From Propionibacteriaceae bacterium (GTDB lineage Bacteria > Actinomycetota > Actinomycetes > Propionibacteriales > Propionibacteriaceae), in NCBI GenBank assembly GCA_003158895.1, contig PMLO01000172.1, positions 6,652-15,345 on the forward strand: a DNA stretch of 8,694 bases, given 5' to 3'. The position numbers were made by a program, and so were the translations under genes. Every line of letters starts with the position of its first letter. The first letter of the stretch is position 1. Below are positions 5,771 to 8,694 of this stretch, one piece after another. Below the pieces are notes generated by a model. The model saw nothing but the letters and a program-made list of their open reading frames with translations, ran no database searches and was not told the DNA's origin.

Positions 5771-6385
5771 TCAGGACAGGAAACCCTCTGCGGCCAGCCA
5801 GGCGCGGGTGTCGGCGTCGTCGACCCAGAGGTGGGAGTGCCAGCCGCGGGTCGAGGCCGTGGTGACGTTCTCGATCTTGTCGTCGACGAACCACAGGGCC
5901 TCGCCGGTCAGCCCCATGGACTCCTCGACGCGGGCGTAGATCTCGGGCGACGGCTTGGCGACGCCCATGACGCCGGAGAAGAAGAACCGCTCGACGAGGT
6001 GCGCCCAGTCGAATCCCGCGGCCGTGTCGGCGAAGCTCCGCGGGGCGTTCGACAGGACGAAGACCCTCGTGCCGCGGGCGGCGAGCGCTTCGAGGATGGC
6101 TTGTGCTCCATCCCGGATCTTCCGCCAGCCACCGGTGTCGGCGGCGACAAGCTGCGGCAGGATCGCGTCGAGATCACGAACCTCAGCGCCGTCGATGAGA
6201 GGGAGTGCCAGCTCCCAGTACGCACGGTCGCTGATGCCCTCGTCGTACGAGTGACGGTGTGGTCCCCAGAACCCCTTCTCCACCGCCGCGGGCGTGCAGC
6301 CCAGGATCGTGGCCAGCCCCTCGTACAGTCCTGTCGGCGTCGAGAGCACCATGCCGAGGTCGAAGATCGCTACGTGTTGGGTCAC
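5771..6385 (-). CDS. HAD-superfamily phosphatase, YihX-like (HAD-IA)
   Basis: Predicted 204-aa cytoplasmic haloacid-dehalogenase-type phosphatase. From GTG 6385: motif I FDLGMVL with nucleophile D9, but glycine G11 where most HAD phosphatases have the acid/base Asp; motif II VLSN with S112; motif III lysine K144 in GVAKPSPEIY; motif IV FVDDKIENV with D168 and D169. The FDLGxV motif I, the helical cap with EGISDRAYWEL and the LSN motif resemble E. coli YihX, an alpha-glucose-1-phosphate phosphatase. Glucose-1-phosphate is the product of the nearby glycogen phosphorylase, so that substrate is attractive but unproven. Start: the frame is open further upstream, yet GTG 6385 is the in-frame start immediately before motif I. 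No SD is present, and TAGTCT ends 7 nt before it. The gap to the upstream PIG-L stop is 31 nt. HAD class is firm, substrate is inference. Confidence 0.88.
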   Translation of the reverse strand: MTQHVAIFDLGMVLSTPTGLYEGLATILGCTPAAVEKGFWGPHRHSYDEGISDRAYWELALPLIDGAEVRDLDAILPQLVAADTGGWRKIRDGAQAILEALAARGTRVFVLSNAPRSFADTAAGFDWAHLVERFFFSGVMGVAKPSPEIYARVEESMGLTGEALWFVDDKIENVTTASTRGWHSHLWVDDADTRAWLAAEGFLS

Positions 6386-6392
6386 GGCACCG

Positions 6393-6398
6393 AGACTA
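6393..6398 (-). promoter_or_regulatory. -10-like TAGTCT, leaderless geometry, HAD gene
   Basis: TAGTCT on the minus strand (6398-6393) fits TANNNT and ends 7 nt before GTG 6385, in the 31-nt gap after the PIG-L stop. No SD precedes the GTG. It suggests a separate leaderless transcript, although readthrough from the PIG-L gene is equally possible. Confidence 0.35.
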
Positions 6399-6416
6399 TC
6401 GACAGGGGAGTGCGGA

Positions 6417-7148
6417 TCAGTCGTGGAGCTTGTGGACGCCGAAGACGACAGCCCTCGGCACCCCGGCTGCCCGACCGCCACCCGTGAGGACCCCGTCGAC
6501 GAGGTCAGCGGGCGCTGGGTGCCACGAGAGGTCTGCGAGGTACGCCTTGTGCGACTCCAAGGACGTCACCGCACGGTCTCGTCCGTCCTCGGTGACGGCC
6601 ACGTGGTGGGTCGGGTGGGAGCTGCCGACCACGAAAAGCCACTTCGCGCCCCAGGGCTCCAGCCCGTCGCGGAGGAGATCGGGGAAGACCCAGCGGTTGT
6701 CGGCATCGCGCACGGCGTCGATCGTCGCCAGTCCCGCCGCGCGGTGGTCTGCGTGGTCGAAGCCCCACGGGGTGACGAGCTCGCCCGAGCCACCGACCAC
6801 CACGTCGGGCCGGAAGCGACGGATCTCGCGGGCGATGGCCTCCCGGAGGGCGAGCGAGTACTCCAGCGTGCCGTCGGGGAAGTCGAGGATGGTCAGTCGC
6901 TTCACACCGACCGCGGCGCAGGCCGCCTGCTGCTCCCCGGCGCGGAGCGGGCCGGCCTCTTCGGGCGGTCGCTGCATACCCGCTTCGCCGGCGGTCAGGA
7001 GTAGGTACGCGACGTCGACGCCGGCGGAGGTCCAGGTGGCGACCGCCGCGGACGTGCCGTACTCGGCGTCATCGGGATGGGCGACGACGACGAGGACGCG
7101 CTCGATGCTCTCGGCGAATGGCGGAAGAGGCGTCACTGGCTCTGTCAT
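6417..7148 (-). CDS. PIG-L / LmbE-family zinc deacetylase
   Basis: Predicted 243-aa zinc-dependent amide hydrolase of the family that removes acetyl groups from N-acetyl-glucosamine-type substrates. The zinc site is complete: AHPDDAE at 23-29 (H24, D27) and H132-A-D-H135 in GFDHADHR, with the supporting LRAGEQQAACAAVGV (68-82) and LDFPDG (88-93) segments usual for the family. Actinobacterial relatives include MshB (mycothiol synthesis) and Mca (mycothiol conjugate amidase), but those are nearer 290-300 aa and this protein is shorter, so neither name is given. It has no signal peptide and is presumably cytoplasmic. Start ATG 7148 is preceded by no SD but by TAGCCT ending 6 nt upstream. The gene follows the lipoprotein gene by 58 nt. 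Family is certain, substrate unknown. Confidence 0.92.
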   Translation of the reverse strand: MTEPVTPLPPFAESIERVLVVVAHPDDAEYGTSAAVATWTSAGVDVAYLLLTAGEAGMQRPPEEAGPLRAGEQQAACAAVGVKRLTILDFPDGTLEYSLALREAIAREIRRFRPDVVVGGSGELVTPWGFDHADHRAAGLATIDAVRDADNRWVFPDLLRDGLEPWGAKWLFVVGSSHPTHHVAVTEDGRDRAVTSLESHKAYLADLSWHPAPADLVDGVLTGGGRAAGVPRAVVFGVHKLHD

Positions 7149-7154
7149 CGGGCA

Positions 7155-7160
7155 AGGCTA
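7155..7160 (-). promoter_or_regulatory. -10-like TAGCCT, leaderless geometry, PIG-L gene
   Basis: TAGCCT on the minus strand (7160-7155) fits TANNNT and ends 6 nt before ATG 7148. The 20 nt before the ATG contain no Shine-Dalgarno sequence. I see no convincing -35. Confidence 0.4.
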
Positions 7161-7206
7161 AGCCCCGATTCCTCGTCCCACCAGAGAACCGACTGCCAGG
7201 ACCGCG

Positions 7207-7776
7207 TCAGCGAGCAGGCATCGCCACAGTGACGGTGACGCTGGGCGTGACCATCGTGTTGGTCGCGGTGATCGCGGTCACCGTGGTCGGGGCGTCGATC
7301 AGCAGCGTGCCCGCGGCGCGCCCGGACGCGTCCCACGCGAGCTTGAGCGCGGTGCCGTCGGTGAGGCACAACCCCGTCACCAGCCCTGCGTTCCCGGTGA
7401 CGGCCTTGCCCTTGCCGTCGAGCGAGCCCCACTCGTACACGGCCATGCCGAATCCCTCGGACGTGTCGAGCTTCGTGGCGCTGAGCTTGACCGCGATGAA
7501 CTGGCCGTTCTTCGGCTTCGTAGCGCCCGTCGGGCACTTGGCGTTCTCGGTGATGGACTCCACCGTAACAACGGCTTTCGCGAGCCCGCGGGTCTGCGAC
7601 AGGTCGGCGGAGGTTCCCACCTGGAGCGTGACGGGCGCGTCGGACTTCCACGTCGTCGTGGCGGACGGATCAGCGCTCTGGGACACCACTGTCACGCCGG
7701 GTGGTGCGGTCTGGGCGCACGACGCCAACGTCGCCGCGCAGGCGACGGCCAGAACTGCTGCTGGGAAGGCGCGCAT
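7207..7776 (-). CDS. Secreted lipoprotein, DUF4352-like
   Basis: Predicted 189-aa lipoprotein anchored on the outer face of the cell membrane. The N-terminus MRAFPAAVLAVACAATLASC is a short hydrophobic signal with lipobox LASC, lipidated Cys at position 20. A low-complexity Ser/Thr/Ala linker (about 21-43) is followed by a beta-rich domain with a VTVESI...KNGQFIAVKLSAT pattern (70-101) that resembles the immunoglobulin-like DUF4352/telokin-like fold of many actinobacterial lipoproteins. C81 and C137 could form a disulfide. The tail is rich in Thr and Val. Start ATG 7776 is chosen because the signal peptide begins there; the much longer open frame upstream runs antisense through alr and is not coding. 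The gene is divergent from alr (70 nt apart). The molecular role is unknown; the DUF4352 link is a resemblance only. Confidence 0.82.
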   Translation of the reverse strand: MRAFPAAVLAVACAATLASCAQTAPPGVTVVSQSADPSATTTWKSDAPVTLQVGTSADLSQTRGLAKAVVTVESITENAKCPTGATKPKNGQFIAVKLSATKLDTSEGFGMAVYEWGSLDGKGKAVTGNAGLVTGLCLTDGTALKLAWDASGRAAGTLLIDAPTTVTAITATNTMVTPSVTVTVAMPAR

Positions 7777-7782
7777 GGCCCC

Positions 7783-7788
7783 ATTGTG
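7783..7788 (-). promoter_or_regulatory. -10-like CACAAT, lipoprotein gene
   Basis: CACAAT on the minus strand (7788-7783) matches TATAAT at 4 of 6 positions and ends 6 nt before ATG 7776. The first T of the consensus is missing, so this is the weakest of the five leaderless candidates. A GGGG run 2 nt before the ATG is too close for a good SD. Confidence 0.3.
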
Positions 7789-7825
7789 CGGTCGCCTGGC
7801 TGAACTCCTGCGTAGGACCCGCCGC

Positions 7826-7846
7826 AGATGGGCTACAAATGGGCTC
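7826..7846 (+). promoter_or_regulatory. alr upstream region: -10-like TACAAA and 11-bp tandem repeat
   Basis: TACAAA (7834-7839) ends 7 nt before ATG 7847 and there is no clear SD, which suits a leaderless alr mRNA. The same bases form a tandem repeat with an 11-bp period: CAGATGGGCT (7826-7835, last base pair differs) and CAAATGGGCT (7836-7845), with ATGGGCT repeated exactly at 7828-7834 and 7839-7845. An 11-bp period puts both copies on roughly the same helix face. Confidence 0.35.
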
Positions 7847-8694
7847 ATGCTGTACGCGACCCATGCGCGGGTCCACCTCGACCACATCGTCGCCAACCTC
7901 CGGGCCATCAAGGCCCGCGTCGGCGATCGGGCTGTGCTGCTGGCGATCAAGGCCAACGCGTACGGGCACGGCGCGGTTCCCGTCGCGCAGGCGGTCGAGG
8001 CTGCTGGCGCGGCCGACTGGTTCGGCGTGGCGACCGTTCCGGAGGGGATCGAGCTGAGGCAGGCGGGTATCGCGCTGCCGATCCTCAAGCTCTCGCAGGT
8101 CTTCGAGCACGAGCTGGGCGACGCGGTACGGGCTCGGCTCGTGCTCACCGTCGTCGATGAGGCGACCGTGTTCGCGGCCGAGCGGGTGGCGGCGGCACAG
8201 GGTGCGGCCGTCGAAGTACACGTCAAGGTCGACACCGGCATGCGGCGCATCGGCGTCGAGCCCGACCGGGCGGCGGCTCTCGCCCGTCTCGTCGAGGAGC
8301 AACCGCACCTCGCGCTGACCGGCATCTTCACGCACCTCCCGGCCAGCGACGAGCCGGCGCAGGATGCGTTCACCGCGGCCCAGCTGGTGACGTTCGGGCG
8401 AGTGGTGGACGATGTCACCGCGACGATCGGCCGTGTTCTCCCGTACATCCACGCCGCCAACTCCGGCGGCGTCCTCGCGCATCCTGACTCGTGGGGCACG
8501 ATGGTGCGCCCGGGCGTCATGGCGTACGGGCACTATCCCGATCCCGCCACACCTCGTACCATCGACCTCCTGCCCGGCCTGACCCTCGCCTCGCGCGTCT
8601 CGTTCGTGAAGCGGGTGCGCGCCGGCGAGTCGGTCAGCTACGGCCGCACGTGGACGGCGCCGAAGGACACGACGATCGCGACCGTGCCGATCGG
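7847..8694 (+). CDS. alr: Alanine racemase (5' part, cut by window end)
   Basis: PLP-dependent racemase that makes D-alanine from L-alanine for peptidoglycan. The frame is open from ATG 7847 to the last base, giving 282 of an expected 360-380 residues. The PLP-binding lysine is K35 in AIKANAYGHG. Further family segments are VKVDTGMRRIG, TGIFTHLPASDEP, HAANSGGVL and MVRPGVMAYGHYP. The barrel ends and the C-terminal beta domain begins at LASRVSFVKRVRAGESVSYGRTW. The window stops at IATVPI, immediately before the place where GYADG with the second catalytic tyrosine normally lies, so that residue cannot be checked. THLPASDEP replaces the common THFAxAD and marks a divergent branch of the family. 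ATG 7847 is the start because N-terminal homology begins there and an upstream ATG at 7839 is out of frame. Confidence 0.95.
   Translation, partial: MLYATHARVHLDHIVANLRAIKARVGDRAVLLAIKANAYGHGAVPVAQAVEAAGAADWFGVATVPEGIELRQAGIALPILKLSQVFEHELGDAVRARLVLTVVDEATVFAAERVAAAQGAAVEVHVKVDTGMRRIGVEPDRAAALARLVEEQPHLALTGIFTHLPASDEPAQDAFTAAQLVTFGRVVDDVTATIGRVLPYIHAANSGGVLAHPDSWGTMVRPGVMAYGHYPDPATPRTIDLLPGLTLASRVSFVKRVRAGESVSYGRTWTAPKDTTIATVPI

Noticed and set aside
5700..5894. N-terminal extension of the aldolase from 5894
   Set aside because: It overlaps the HAD gene and crosses the dyad and SD. Homology and GGAGG both point to ATG 5699.
5013..5939. 308-codon open frame on the plus strand across the aldolase and HAD genes
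   Set aside because: It spans two convincing minus-strand genes and their regulatory gap, and its product shows no domain.
6386..6481. 32-residue N-terminal extension of the HAD protein from 6481
   Set aside because: Ser/Thr-rich with no homology, and it overlaps the end of the PIG-L gene. HAD motif I begins 9 residues after GTG 6385.
5729..6487. 252-codon plus-strand open frame opposite the HAD gene
   Set aside because: It is the antisense shadow of a gene with all four HAD motifs.
6417..7148. Naming the PIG-L protein MshB or Mca (mycothiol pathway)
   Set aside because: The AHPDDxE and HxxH motifs are shared by the whole family, and the protein is about 50 residues shorter than those enzymes.
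7777..8520. N-terminal extension of the lipoprotein frame (minus strand), and a second 287-codon minus frame at 7670-8533
   Set aside because: Both run antisense through alr. The lipoprotein signal peptide begins at ATG 7776, and the sequence before it is Arg/Ser/Ala-rich with no domain.
1..8694. Defence system, phage, transposon, CRISPR or biosynthetic cluster
   Set aside because: No integrase, transposase, repeat-spacer array, toxin-antitoxin pair or biosynthetic core gene is present. The gene content is housekeeping-like and base composition looks uniform.

Overview
The window reads as ordinary chromosome of a high-GC Gram-positive (Actinobacteria). The evidence is the strong G/C bias at third codon positions, GTG starts, several genes that appear to be leaderless, a rhomboid protease with an N-terminal B-box-like zinc finger, and a lipoprotein with a classical lipobox. 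A Propionibacteriales/Nocardioidaceae-like host would fit, but that is a guess from general character, not from a marker gene. I see no mobile element, CRISPR array, tRNA or rRNA, and no obvious undescribed multi-gene system.

Layout, left to right. (1) 1-145: non-coding edge with three copies of a GCGYAACTTCGG-type motif, two of them forming a 15-bp perfect inverted repeat. (2) 146-1959, minus strand: a two-gene unit of a zinc-finger rhomboid intramembrane protease followed 8 nt later by a Cho/UvrC-N-like GIY-YIG nuclease, probably translationally coupled. (3) 1960-2161: divergent control region. (4) 2162-4741, plus strand: glycogen/alpha-glucan phosphorylase. (5) 4764-4799: a perfect 17-bp hairpin between convergent genes, most likely a two-way terminator. 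(6) 4812-7776, minus strand: four genes in transcription order, a DUF4352-like lipoprotein, a PIG-L/LmbE deacetylase, a YihX-like HAD phosphatase, and a class I fructose-bisphosphate aldolase. Each has its own plausible promoter, so this is a co-directional cluster rather than a clear operon. (7) 7847-8694, plus strand: 5' part of alanine racemase, cut by the window end just before the usual GYADG region.

Possible metabolic links: glycogen phosphorylase releases glucose-1-phosphate, the neighbouring HAD protein most resembles the glucose-1-phosphate phosphatase type (YihX), and the aldolase is in lower glycolysis/gluconeogenesis. The rest (nuclease, rhomboid, PIG-L, lipoprotein, alr) have no evident common pathway.

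The most useful regulatory observation is that the genes split into two classes. Rhomboid, GIY-YIG nuclease and aldolase have recognisable Shine-Dalgarno sequences. glgP, the PIG-L gene, the HAD gene, the lipoprotein gene and alr instead have a -10-like hexamer ending 6-7 nt before the start codon, the geometry expected of leaderless mRNAs.
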